Source of the DNA: Pseudoalteromonas umbrosa
Lineage (GTDB): Bacteria; Pseudomonadota; Gammaproteobacteria; Enterobacterales; Alteromonadaceae
Assembly (NCBI RefSeq): GCF_030125375.1
Contig: NZ_JASJUU010000003.1
Coordinates: 510,247-574,246 of the forward strand
Reading direction: 5' to 3'
DNA: 64,000 bases
Numbering within the stretch: position 1 is the first letter of the stretch; every line of letters starts with the position of its first letter. The notes below the pieces were generated by a model, which saw only the letters and a list, made by a program, of their open reading frames with translations, was not told the DNA's origin and made no database searches. Position numbers and translations under genes: made by a program. This document shows, piece after piece, positions 8,630 to 16,946 of the stretch.

Positions 8630-10207
8630 TTATTTGTAAGCATAGTTAAGTGTTACACCACTGTAGTTACTATATCCAAATAAGCTAATGTGCCATGTAC
8701 CAGAGTTCGGGTTGGTAAATGTACACTGTTCTTCGTTTCCGTCTTTCCAAGGGCGGCAGGTATAGTTGTTTGAATCAGGTTGTGCGTTGTAACGAACATA
8801 AAGATCAGCATCACCGGTTCCACCTGTGATATTTAAGCTCATTTCTTTCACCCCTTGAGGGATATTCCAAGTGTAGTGCGTCCATCCGTTTTGCGTACCT
8901 TGTAAATTAGGCAGTGAGCCATTCACCGGTTTTACGCCACCTGGGTTACCTGGATCACCACCACCTTGACAACCATTTGCAGTTAAATAATCAGATGCGC
9001 TTTTCGCTTGTGCGATCCCATGGCCATAATAGATATCATATCCTGCAGCGCCCTTGTCTTTAGCCGTTGCATTGATTGCTGCGCGTACTTCTTGGTTTGT
9101 ACACTGTGTATGGTGGCTCCAAACGAGTGCTGCAACACCGGCAACGTGAGGTGAAGCCATAGAGGTCCCGCTTAGACTTCTATATGTGTTGGTTGGATAA
9201 GTGGAGTTAACATTCGAGCCTGGACCAGATATTTCAATTTGGTCGTTGTACTGAGAAAATGATGAACGCGATTCATTTGATGTGACGGAAGCGACTGAAA
9301 TAACAGCATCATATGATGCTGGGTAAGACTTTGTGCCGTTACCATCATTACCTGCCGCCGCAACCAACATCATGCCGCCGTTGACAAAGTTTTGCATTGC
9401 CGTATTTTCGCTGTTTGAGTAATTGCCACCGCCCAAACTCATATTCACTACATCTGAACCAGCATCTTTACATTGCTGTATCGCGTTGATTAAATTTGAT
9501 GCATAAGTCCATTGGCCGTTGTCGTCAAAAATCTTAACTATATGAAGGTCTACGCCCGGGTATACGCCAACAACGCCCTGGTTATTATTTTCGGCTGCAA
9601 TTGTGCCAGCAACGTGCGTACCATGACCATTTCCATCATTATTCCATCTGCCAACAGCATTGTTGTTAGCAACACCAGTCACATTACCATAAGGTAAGTC
9701 TGGGTGGCCTAAGTTGTAGCCAGTGTCTATAACACATACTTTTCTCGCTGAAGTATTAGTCTGTGACAGTTGGTTTCCTTGTACCATGTTTATTCCATAG
9801 GGTGTGCTTTGTGCATAGGGGGTAATGGAATCCTTTGAGATTGGTTTTGACAAGTAACGCTTAGGATCAATTTCGATTGATTCTACGGATGACATCTTAC
9901 GCAATGTTCTAAGGCTAAACTCATCGAGTTCAGCGACCATGGCTTGCTCATCGTTTAGTGCAAATAATGGTTCAGCGCCCGCTGTGAACAAGTAATTTAG
10001 TGCTATAAAGTCGTTGAACGCTCTTTTTTCACCAAGTTTCTCTTTCTTAAACTTTACAATGTATCGGTTACTTTCAACCGTTTTTGTCTCTAACTTATGG
10101 TCCGAGCTGTGGCCTTCGAAGACAAGTTCATTCGCTAGTGTAGGTAAGCTGACTGCGGCTGCCATTAGGGTTGTGATTGCAGAAAGTTTAAATCGCTTGA
10201 TACTCAT
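8630..10207 (-). CDS. Secreted subtilisin-like serine protease (S8) with C-terminal PPC domain
   Basis: 525-residue extracellular endoprotease precursor. Order of parts: signal peptide (about 1-25, ending LANE); I9-type inhibitory propeptide (about 45-120); S8 catalytic domain with Asp161 (VIDTG), His195 (GNGHGTHVAG), oxyanion Asn287 (AAAGNDG) and Ser349 (SGTSMASPH); a Gly-Pro linker near 415-425; and a PPC (bacterial pre-peptidase C-terminal) domain from about 430 with DADLYVRY and a Cys-containing CRPW block. This is the architecture of secreted alkaline proteases of marine Alteromonadales. AAGGA stands 6 nt before the ATG. Its product would feed the neighbouring S9 peptidase and, by inference, the Oar-like receptor. 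All catalytic residues are intact. Confidence 0.95.
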   Translation of the reverse strand: MSIKRFKLSAITTLMAAAVSLPTLANELVFEGHSSDHKLETKTVESNRYIVKFKKEKLGEKRAFNDFIALNYLFTAGAEPLFALNDEQAMVAELDEFSLRTLRKMSSVESIEIDPKRYLSKPISKDSITPYAQSTPYGINMVQGNQLSQTNTSARKVCVIDTGYNLGHPDLPYGNVTGVANNNAVGRWNNDGNGHGTHVAGTIAAENNNQGVVGVYPGVDLHIVKIFDDNGQWTYASNLINAIQQCKDAGSDVVNMSLGGGNYSNSENTAMQNFVNGGMMLVAAAGNDGNGTKSYPASYDAVISVASVTSNESRSSFSQYNDQIEISGPGSNVNSTYPTNTYRSLSGTSMASPHVAGVAALVWSHHTQCTNQEVRAAINATAKDKGAAGYDIYYGHGIAQAKSASDYLTANGCQGGGDPGNPGGVKPVNGSLPNLQGTQNGWTHYTWNIPQGVKEMSLNITGGTGDADLYVRYNAQPDSNNYTCRPWKDGNEEQCTFTNPNSGTWHISLFGYSNYSGVTLNYAYK

Positions 10208-10789
10208 GTTTGTTCCTTGTTGTTTAGGTTTTATGTTGCCTGTGACTAAACATCACTTATTCAGCCAAATGCGTTAGAGCCTTAATAACTATAAGCATTA
10301 GGGTGTGTCTGATATAAGTCGTAAACATCACAGTAACATTTTGTGTTCTTTTAAATAACATAATACTTGGAACGGTCTAATGGCAATATTGTTTGCAAAT
10401 TTAAATTACAAGGGGTTACTTTTTAGGTTGTTTTTTGAACAGAAATTATTGTTATATATGAATATATATTTTAACATGAAAAATATTCATAGTGTGTTTT
10501 TGGCATGATATATGGGTACATGAATTACTACTATTGGCGAAACCGCTATTGAGACTACTTTTTTCTGGTGCTTTATCTTTACGTATTCGATGTGAAATTT
10601 TGATAGGTGCGTCTAATATTCAATGAAACTTAAACAACAGCGTTTTAGTTATAGGCTTATCAAAAGCGACAGTGCATTAGCTCGCTGTCCGGTAAACATT
10701 CGTTTAGGGGGTTTTATCCCAAATTGTATGATTCATTTGATGGATAGTGTTATTTTGCATTTTCATATTAATAGAGGTATCACAAGCCA
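10208..10789. other. Divergent intergenic region between S8 and S9 peptidase genes
   Basis: About 580 AT-rich bp carrying the promoters of both peptidase genes. I see no ORF with a credible ribosome site and no strong hairpin. A TGGAACGGTCTA at 10368-10379 resembles the mannoside operator at 10 of 12 positions but is probably chance. Confidence 0.4.
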
Positions 10790-12829
10790 ATGAAAACTCG
10801 TTTATTTTTATTGTTTGTGTTGTTGGTTGGGTGGACGTTTAATGTGCACGCGACTTCTTCACAACCTAACACAGCTCTGAATGTAGAGCGCTTATGGCAG
10901 TTAGAACGACTGGGTTCGCCTGTTGTGTCATCAGATGGCAATTTTATCGTTGCACCAGTAACAAAGTTTAATGTTGCAAAAGATAAAGGCGATACGCAAC
11001 TATGGTTGTTTGATGCAAAGGGCAAACCGGCAAGGGCTTTAACATCTGCTAAATTAAGGGCGAGTGGGCCTGTATTTTCTCCTGATTCCAGTCAACTCGC
11101 ATTTATTAGTAAGCGTGCAGAGGACAAAGCTAGCCAAATCTATATTTTGCCTCTAACTGAGCCCGGTGAAGCAAAAAGGTTGACGAATGTCCCAACTGGG
11201 GTGAAAGGTATAAAGTGGGTAGGTAAGCACCTTTATTTTATTAGTTCGGTTTGGCCGCAAAAAACCTGGGCTGAAATGGAAGCGCTATTAAAAGAGCAGA
11301 AGGGTACCAAAGTATCAGCTCGCCAATGGAGCGCGCTGCCATACTCTTCTTTTGATCATTTTATTGATGAAGACAGACAAGCACATGTTTTTCGTATTCC
11401 AGCAAATGGCGGTCAGGTTGAGCCTATTACAGAGCCAATGGGAAGACAGCTGATCCGATCAAGTCAATCAGCATTGAGCTATGACATTGACTCAAAAGAG
11501 ACCCACATTGTGTTTAATTCTAATGGTTGGGATAACCAAGTTGACACTAAGTCAGATATTTTTGTTGGTAAAATTGGTAGTAAGCAAGCTGTAAACATTA
11601 CGCCAGACAATAATGCGCCAGATTTTTCGCCAAAGTTTAATCAAAGTGGTAAAACCCTAGCCTATTTAAGCCGCAGCATTCTTGGCTTTTATGCTGACAC
11701 TGCTGTCATAAAACTATATGACTTAAAAAATAAAGAAACAAAAGTACTCAACATAGACAAAGACCGTTCAGTCACAAATATTACATGGGCTGATAATGGT
11801 CGTGATTTTTATAGTTCGATAGATGATGCTGGAACAAGGCGTATTTACCATATTAATGGGAAAAGCGGGAAAACACGTGCCATTACAAAAGACACTAATT
11901 TTGGCGCGCCCATACTGCTTGGTTCACGCAAATTAGTGACAACTAATGAGAGCTTTTTGTATCCAAAACGTTTAGTCGTAGTCAATACGCGTAATGGTAA
12001 ATCAAGTCGCATAGACAGCTTGAATGAATCTGTCATGTCTGAAGTTAAGCTAGGTACATACGAATCTGTCACTTACAAAGGTGCGGGGGGACAGGACATA
12101 CAAATGTGGGTTCATTATCCGCCAGGGTTTGATAAATCTAAAAAGTACCCATTAATGATGCTGATCCATGGTGGACCGCATAATGCAATCACGGACGGGT
12201 TTCACTATCGTTGGAATGCGCAAACTTTCGCTTCTTGGGGATATGTAACGGCGTGGCCTAATTTCCATGGTTCAAGTGGTTTTGGGCAGGATTTTGCTGA
12301 TGCGATCAACCCAGATTGGCGAACGAAGCCCTTAAAAGATGTGCAATTGGCAACAAAATGGTTTGAGCAAAAGTCATGGATAGATGCAGAGCGTATGGTT
12401 GCAGCAGGAGCAAGCTATGGTGGTTTTTTGAGTTCGACATTACTTGGCGACAAACACTCTTTTAAGGCATTTTTAATTCATGCTGCGGTTTATAACATGT
12501 ACTCTCAAATGTCGGCTGATTTTGCTGTACATTCACCTCGCTTCGGCAGTTATTGGGAGCAGCCGGAAATTTATAAAACTATTTCTCCACACTTTTATGC
12601 TGAAAACTTTAATACACCAACACTGATAGTTCATGGTCAGCTAGATTATCGCGTGCCTGTCGGACAGGGCTTTGAGCTATTCCGTACTTTGCAGACCAAA
12701 GGCGTAGAGTCACGCATGATTTACTTCCCAGATGAAAACCATTGGATTATGAAACCCAATAACTCAATCTATTGGTACAATGAAGTTGAGAAGTGGATGA
12801 CTAAATTTGCAGAGCCCGGTGGTAAATAA
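10790..12829 (+). CDS. S9 prolyl-oligopeptidase-family peptidase, exported
   Basis: 679 residues. A signal peptide (ending near HATSS) precedes a beta-propeller made of WD40-like/PD40 repeats (about 40-400, for example GPVFSPDSSQLAFISKR and DFSPKFNQSGKTLAYLSR). The C-terminal alpha/beta hydrolase has nucleophile Ser542 in GASYGG, Asp619 in HGQLDYRVP and His651 in ENHW. The family cleaves short peptides with dipeptidyl- or acylaminoacyl-peptidase specificity; the plan fits a periplasmic enzyme that finishes peptides from the S8 protease. The RLTNVPTGVKGIKWV stretch is a typical blade junction. The ATG is set by the signal sequence, as the AGAGG upstream is rather distant. Which S9 subfamily (S9A, B or C) it belongs to cannot be settled by eye; S9C looks closest. 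Confidence 0.9.
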   Translation: MKTRLFLLFVLLVGWTFNVHATSSQPNTALNVERLWQLERLGSPVVSSDGNFIVAPVTKFNVAKDKGDTQLWLFDAKGKPARALTSAKLRASGPVFSPDSSQLAFISKRAEDKASQIYILPLTEPGEAKRLTNVPTGVKGIKWVGKHLYFISSVWPQKTWAEMEALLKEQKGTKVSARQWSALPYSSFDHFIDEDRQAHVFRIPANGGQVEPITEPMGRQLIRSSQSALSYDIDSKETHIVFNSNGWDNQVDTKSDIFVGKIGSKQAVNITPDNNAPDFSPKFNQSGKTLAYLSRSILGFYADTAVIKLYDLKNKETKVLNIDKDRSVTNITWADNGRDFYSSIDDAGTRRIYHINGKSGKTRAITKDTNFGAPILLGSRKLVTTNESFLYPKRLVVVNTRNGKSSRIDSLNESVMSEVKLGTYESVTYKGAGGQDIQMWVHYPPGFDKSKKYPLMMLIHGGPHNAITDGFHYRWNAQTFASWGYVTAWPNFHGSSGFGQDFADAINPDWRTKPLKDVQLATKWFEQKSWIDAERMVAAGASYGGFLSSTLLGDKHSFKAFLIHAAVYNMYSQMSADFAVHSPRFGSYWEQPEIYKTISPHFYAENFNTPTLIVHGQLDYRVPVGQGFELFRTLQTKGVESRMIYFPDENHWIMKPNNSIYWYNEVEKWMTKFAEPGGK

Positions 12830-12874
12830 ACTTACGTGTGGAGCATCTGCACAACGTTAAGCTCCGATTTTTAG

Positions 12875-12909
12875 ACCAGCAAGCACACCTGCCTAGTTTG
12901 CTTGCTGGT
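12875..12909 (+). terminator. Hairpin after the S9 peptidase gene
   Basis: A 10-bp stem (ACCAGCAAGC and GCTTGCTGGT) with a 15-nt loop, 45 bp after the stop codon. No clear T run follows, so this is a tentative terminator. Confidence 0.45.
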
Positions 12910-13002
12910 TACCAATTCCTCACTTCTAATGAATACTGCTGCAAAAGGCTATATCCTCACTTAAGTAGATATCTTAGTGACTAGTTGTAATCTTTGCTAT
13001 TT

Positions 13003-13060
13003 ACATAGTTTTTAGCATTTCGCTGGCTAGAACGCTGAGAATAGTAAGCAAAAACTATGT
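13003..13060. repeat. Long-loop inverted repeat
   Basis: Perfect 11-bp arms ACATAGTTTTT (13003-13013) and AAAAACTATGT (13050-13060) enclose 36 nt that contain CGCTG twice. It lies in the otherwise empty 12.9-13.3 kb stretch. It could be a relic of a mobile element end, a structured RNA or a decayed terminator; nothing decides between these. Confidence 0.35.
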
Positions 13061-13276
13061 TTATATAGCTGATAAGTGTAATTCTGCTCCTACATACTTT
13101 ACGAATAATATTTGTATGGATGACTTTTATCTACCATGATAAGCAAATTTGAAAAGGTCTCTTCTGTCTTATTAACTCACTGAATGATTAAAGAATTAAA
13201 AGGTTGTTTAAGTGAAGAAGAAGTCTTTATTTTAAGTTTCTTGAGTGTTTGCGAGTCAAGTTTAACTATTGCCTAA

Positions 13277-13300
13277 AGCGCCTAAAAGGTTTTAGGCGCT
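13277..13300 (-). terminator. Terminator hairpin of the small secreted protein gene
   Basis: Perfect 11-bp stem (AGCGCCTAAAA and TTTTAGGCGCT) with a 2-nt loop, 24 bp beyond the stop codon of the minus-strand gene. Confidence 0.65.
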
Positions 13301-13324
13301 GCTCAGATTTAGCTAGTTAAGATG

Positions 13325-13699
13325 TTAATGGCCAGTCTCATATGACGCGGTAGCAGTGTTAGTTTTTTCCCATGTACCGTCTTTATATAGAATTAATGCA
13401 GAAGCTGATGTAGCAGAGTATGCTCTGACCGTAACTCTACAGCTTGTGCTGGTGCCACTGCATCGAGCTGCGCCATTCCACTGAATTTCTTGGATAGGCT
13501 TCGAAACATTTTTTAGGTAAAAACGACCTGATGTGGATGTCCCGAACGAGAAATCTATGCCAAAACAGTTTTGTGTGCCATTGCCCCAGCTGTTACCGTT
13601 ACCTTTGGGGTATACATCACACACAAGCTCTGCTGAGAACGCAGAACCAGCAAAAAAAGTGCCTGCTACAAGTGTAAGAGCTTTTAAAGTTGTTTTCAT
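13325..13699 (-). CDS. Small secreted protein of unknown function
   Basis: 124 residues with a clean Sec signal peptide (ending AFSA) and a mature part of about 100 residues rich in Ser, Thr, Gly and aromatic residues. Four Cys in the mature part (VCDVYP, NCFGID, RCSGT, SCRVT) suggest two disulfides. The pattern of alternating polar and aromatic residues points to a small beta-sandwich or barrel. I do not recognise the family. AGGA precedes the ATG by about 8 nt. It is monocistronic, has its own terminator and carries a dyad just upstream that could be an operator. The signal peptide and intact frame argue that it is a real gene. Confidence 0.7.
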   Translation of the reverse strand: MKTTLKALTLVAGTFFAGSAFSAELVCDVYPKGNGNSWGNGTQNCFGIDFSFGTSTSGRFYLKNVSKPIQEIQWNGAARCSGTSTSCRVTVRAYSATSASALILYKDGTWEKTNTATASYETGH

Positions 13700-13732
13700 T
13701 TTTAAAATCCTGTTTATTGATGTTTTTTATTG

Positions 13733-13749
13733 AATGCACTTTGTGCATT
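13733..13749 (-). promoter_or_regulatory. Short dyad upstream of the small secreted protein gene
   Basis: AATGCAC-TTT-GTGCATT, a perfect 7-bp dyad 34 bp before the start codon. On the minus strand it fills the 17-nt gap between a possible -35 (TTGTTA) and a possible -10 (AATAAA), a usual place for a repressor or MerR-type activator site. Confidence 0.35.
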
Positions 13750-15012
13750 AACAAGATAGTAAAATTTTTAATCTTTCGTCAATGGTGTTTTTTCTAAATT
13801 AACCAGTCTATGGAAATAATTAGGTTGGGATTTTGTTTTTAATTTACTGATAAGTATATGAATAATTTCTTCCTGTAAGATTTGTTATTTGGAAGTTTTT
13901 GTTTTCTATGGGTATTTTTTATTTAACATTTCTGGTGTTTTTATGTTAAATTTTATGTTCTAGAACAACTTTTTTGCTCTTTTAAAGCAGCTAGTTGTAT
14001 CTGTTTTAGTTTTTATAAATCAGTTATGAATATAGTATATATGATGCACATCATATGTTTTGAATTAGGGAAACTAAAAATACAATCAGTTAGTCGTCAA
14101 TGGAGTGTAGAGTCGATAAGGGGCTTGTAGATTTTACTCTTTTAAGAGCTGTGTTCAGATAAAAAATAAAATTAGATGGCGATAATGTGATTTTCGCAGC
14201 CTAGCAAAATGGTTGGGTATTTATTTCATAAAACTCTCAATAATGAAACCACTAGAATTATTGAAAGTATGTTAACTCAACGTTTTATTAGCTCGAATTT
14301 CAAGGTTATAGTTTTAATGAATAAAATGGCGAGAGGAAGTTATGCTTGGTAACCAGCTCTGCATCATGCTTTTCAATATTAATTCAATAGTAAGTATGCC
14401 CTCTATATTGAGCAATGAAAGATGTTAAGTGGTCTCCAACTTGTTTGATAACTGCTTGATAAAACGTAATGGCGATAGGGCGGCTTCGGTTTTTGGAAAA
14501 AACTGGTCGCTAAACTTATATTTGTATTATACCTAGATCTGTATTACCTAGTCACTCGAATAGACGTTACACACAAAACTGTCAATTAAAGAACAAATCA
14601 TCAGCGATGAATGCTCGAATTTTCATACCTTTCGTAACTTTAATGAGCACAATATATTTTATTCGATTCATACTGCCCTCTGATATGTTAAATAGAATCT
14701 TTCTTACATGCGTCAATGATAGTATAGCGTTTTATATCAAAGTTATTTAAGTTTCTGAATTATAGATTTACTTTTAATCCATTCAGATTTTTTATTATCA
14801 AGTGGCTGTTTTTAGTGAGCTTCAAAACTTATCTTGCATCATAAGCTCTTTAGTGGGGTTTGCGATGCATGTAATTTGTATCACCTTTCTAAAATTGATT
14901 GTTTTTTCATTTATCAAAAGTAGTTTGTGGTTACAAAATATGTACATACCACATTTTAGGAATACTTTCTGATAGATTGGTACATATAACCTACTAATAA
15001 TCAGGAAATAAA
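13750..15012. other. 1.26-kb AT-rich gap without recognisable genes
   Basis: No ORF above about 30 codons with a ribosome site was found on either strand. One clear sequence feature is an 18-bp palindrome at 14039-14056 (ATATGATG-CA-CATCATAT). A 7-bp dyad near 14240-14265 (CAATAAT and ATTATTG) is weaker. The promoter of the hydrolase gene at 15013 should be at the right end. The region may be decayed coding DNA; I could not identify a source. Confidence 0.4.
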
Positions 15013-15858
15013 ATGAAAAAGCATGTGATTTTTTTGACTTTCTTTTTACTAAATGGGTGCACTATTTCGATTAGTGAATCTAATTTCATTAGCCAGTCAG
15101 ACTCGATAAAGCACTACACTCCGCAATTTTTACAAAGCCTTGAGCGCATTACCGCTCAGCATAAAGTTAAAGAGCTGAAGATGTCCGTAGATGGAGGTAA
15201 TGTTGAATTGCGTGGCTTGCATTTAGATTTTTCCGGGACAAATAATACAATTTTGTTTATACCGGGCAATGGAATGACACTTGAAAGCTCAGCAACTCAG
15301 AAAGCATTACTACATTTAGCTGAATATAATTTTGATATTGTTGTGTTCGATCGCAGGGGATTAGGCGCAAGTAATGGCAAAGCAACGATCTCGAACTTAG
15401 TTGAAGATGCAAAAATGAGCTTTGATTATGTCCAAAACCAACTTCATGCTGATAAAGTGCTAGTACATGGTTTTTCTTTAGGTAGTTTTTTGGCTGCTCA
15501 AGTAGCCAGCGTAAAGCCAATTGATGGGTTGGTAATGGAAGGCTCAGCTACTAATGTTCAAGAGTGGATAGACGAAGCAATTCCTTGGTACAAAAAAATT
15601 ATTGTAGATGTTCAAGTGGATGACGTCTTTTATTCTGTTGATAACAAGCAAGTGCTAAGGGGGGTGTATAAAGGACCATTACTGGTGATTGGCGGTGGGG
15701 AGGACAAGCAAACTCCTGTTTCACTCTCACATGCACTTTATAAATCGAGTAACAGTGAAAATAAGCAAATTGTGATATCTGAAGAAGCTGATCACTATCA
15801 AATGTTCGACAATGAGAGCGTACGCCGTGTCTATGCTAATTTTGTAGCGAGCTTATAA
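15013..15858 (+). CDS. Lipoprotein alpha/beta hydrolase
   Basis: 281 residues. The N-terminus is a lipoprotein signal with the lipobox LNGC, so the enzyme should be anchored in the envelope. The alpha/beta hydrolase fold shows the oxyanion segment FIPGNGMTLESS, the strand VFDRRGLGASNG, nucleophile Ser155 in HGFSLGS and a late His in EADHYQMF. It resembles the FrsA/BEM46-like serine aminopeptidase-S33 type (PF12146-like) rather than a lipase. CAGGAAATAAA precedes the ATG. It is a single gene closed by a hairpin, with the small Cys-rich peptide gene convergent to it. Substrate unknown. Confidence 0.8.
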   Translation: MKKHVIFLTFFLLNGCTISISESNFISQSDSIKHYTPQFLQSLERITAQHKVKELKMSVDGGNVELRGLHLDFSGTNNTILFIPGNGMTLESSATQKALLHLAEYNFDIVVFDRRGLGASNGKATISNLVEDAKMSFDYVQNQLHADKVLVHGFSLGSFLAAQVASVKPIDGLVMEGSATNVQEWIDEAIPWYKKIIVDVQVDDVFYSVDNKQVLRGVYKGPLLVIGGGEDKQTPVSLSHALYKSSNSENKQIVISEEADHYQMFDNESVRRVYANFVASL

Positions 15859-15872
15859 ATAATTGCTTTGGA

Positions 15873-15908
15873 TGGGCTAGCATTTAGGTGCTTGCTAACC
15901 CATTTTTA
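15873..15908 (+). terminator. Rho-independent terminator of the hydrolase gene
   Basis: Stem TGGGCTAGCA with TGCTAACCCA (one mismatch) followed by TTTTT on the plus strand. It could also stop the convergent peptide gene. Confidence 0.7.
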
Positions 15909-15924
15909 TATTTAAGTTTTTCTA

Positions 15925-16110
15925 TCAACAAGGTGATGTTGGACAACCACATTCAGAATACCAAGTAGGGTTACGAGGTACTGAAGGTCCACAATTGTCA
16001 GTATATCGATCCGTGTGATCACCCCCAGCAATGTTTGGTGTCATATCCAGCGGCAGCTTCATGTTGTCTTTAGATAAACTTTTTAGTGTTTTTTTATTTA
16101 GCTTTTTCAT
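15925..16110 (-). CDS. RiPP-like precursor peptide (leader ending in a Gly-Gly, Cys-rich core)
   Basis: 61 residues from the ATG at 16110, which has AAGGA 9 nt upstream; another ATG two codons earlier (16116) lies too close to that site. The first half is a Lys- and Leu-rich leader (KKLNKKTLKSLSKDNMKLP) that passes through MTPNIAGG, a double-Gly cleavage-type site. The second half, about 28 residues, holds three Cys (NCGPS, CGCPTSPC) with several Ser and Thr. This is the plan of class-I-lanthipeptide-like or GG-family natural-product precursors. No modifying enzyme, protease or transporter gene lies nearby, so it would be an orphan precursor matured by enzymes elsewhere, or a small Cys-rich secreted peptide. 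The identification is by pattern only. Confidence 0.6.
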   Translation of the reverse strand: MKKLNKKTLKSLSKDNMKLPLDMTPNIAGGDHTDRYTDNCGPSVPRNPTWYSECGCPTSPC

Positions 16111-16368
16111 TCTCATTTTTCCTTATGTCTTACTTGGTTTCTATTTACCGTATATTAATAATAAAAAAATGTAAATATTTTGTTTTTATATTGTTCCTTT
16201 TATTTTTACTAGTTATCCCTACACGCGTTCTTGAAGTTAGGCAGTGCTTAACATTACAGATTTTTCTTTAAGAAATGTATGCACTGAATTTGATAAATTG
16301 GGTGTGGTTGCAATAGTGCTATTAGTATTGGTAAATTCTACTTAACACTTTAACTCGATATTAATTTT

Positions 16369-16884
16369 ATGGATAAAATACCGAACTCCTCCCTTATTAA
16401 GTTATATACACAAGATGCAGATTTTTATGATTGCTTTTCGTCTGATATCGATTGTTACCGAGGTGAAACTGCACTTGAGCTGTTTATGGAGCTAGTGACG
16501 CGCTCACCAGAGTGGTTCAATTTTTTAATGAGTTTACGTAATAAGATAGTTTCTAGCTTTGGTTTGAAAGATCTTGGTGCGATTGGTGCTGTTAATCCGC
16601 AAAGGAATATTAAGAATATAGAGGTTGGAGACAGGGTCGGGATTTTCACTCTTTATAAAAATACTCAACATGAAGTTATATTAGAGGATAAAGATAAACA
16701 CTTAAACGTTAAAGTATCATTTTATGTGACACCAAATGACTCTGGAGCCAAACTCCATGCAACGACAGTTGTTCATTTAAATAATACATTTGGCAAATGG
16801 TATATGTTTTTTATAAAACCAGTACATAAATTGATAGTACCTACACTATTACAGCGACTTCGCAAGCTTAAAGAGCGAAGGTAA
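16369..16884 (+). CDS. DUF2867-family protein
   Basis: 171 residues without signal peptide. Family-like blocks are DFYDCFSSDI near the start, the central RNKIVSSFGLK, VGDRVGIFTLY, and a closing segment HLNNTFGKWYMFFIKPVHKLIVPTLLQRL. DUF2867 proteins have a SRPBCC-like alpha/beta layout and often stand beside short-chain reductases; here the gene is alone. No strong ribosome site precedes the ATG. Biochemical role unknown. Confidence 0.7.
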   Translation: MDKIPNSSLIKLYTQDADFYDCFSSDIDCYRGETALELFMELVTRSPEWFNFLMSLRNKIVSSFGLKDLGAIGAVNPQRNIKNIEVGDRVGIFTLYKNTQHEVILEDKDKHLNVKVSFYVTPNDSGAKLHATTVVHLNNTFGKWYMFFIKPVHKLIVPTLLQRLRKLKERR

Positions 16885-16900
16885 ACAGGTATAAGTTGAT

Positions 16901-16930
16901 AGGTTGGTTGTTAGAAGCCACAACCAACCT
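16901..16930. terminator. Hairpin between convergent genes
   Basis: Perfect 11-bp stem (AGGTTGGTTGT and ACAACCAACCT) with an 8-nt loop between the DUF2867 gene and the alkaline phosphatase gene. It lacks a long T run on either strand. Confidence 0.6.
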
Positions 16931-16946
16931 AATGTGAAATGAAAAT

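Noticed and set aside
10368-10379. TGGAACGGTCTA, similar to the mannoside operator, upstream of the S8 protease gene
   Set aside because: It matches only 10 of 12 positions, breaks the palindrome, and the protease gene has no link to mannoside use.
16086-16271. Plus-strand ORF with hydrophobic product upstream of the DUF2867 gene
   Set aside because: It overlaps the start of the RiPP-like gene antisense and has no ribosome site; the hydrophobicity reflects T-rich DNA.
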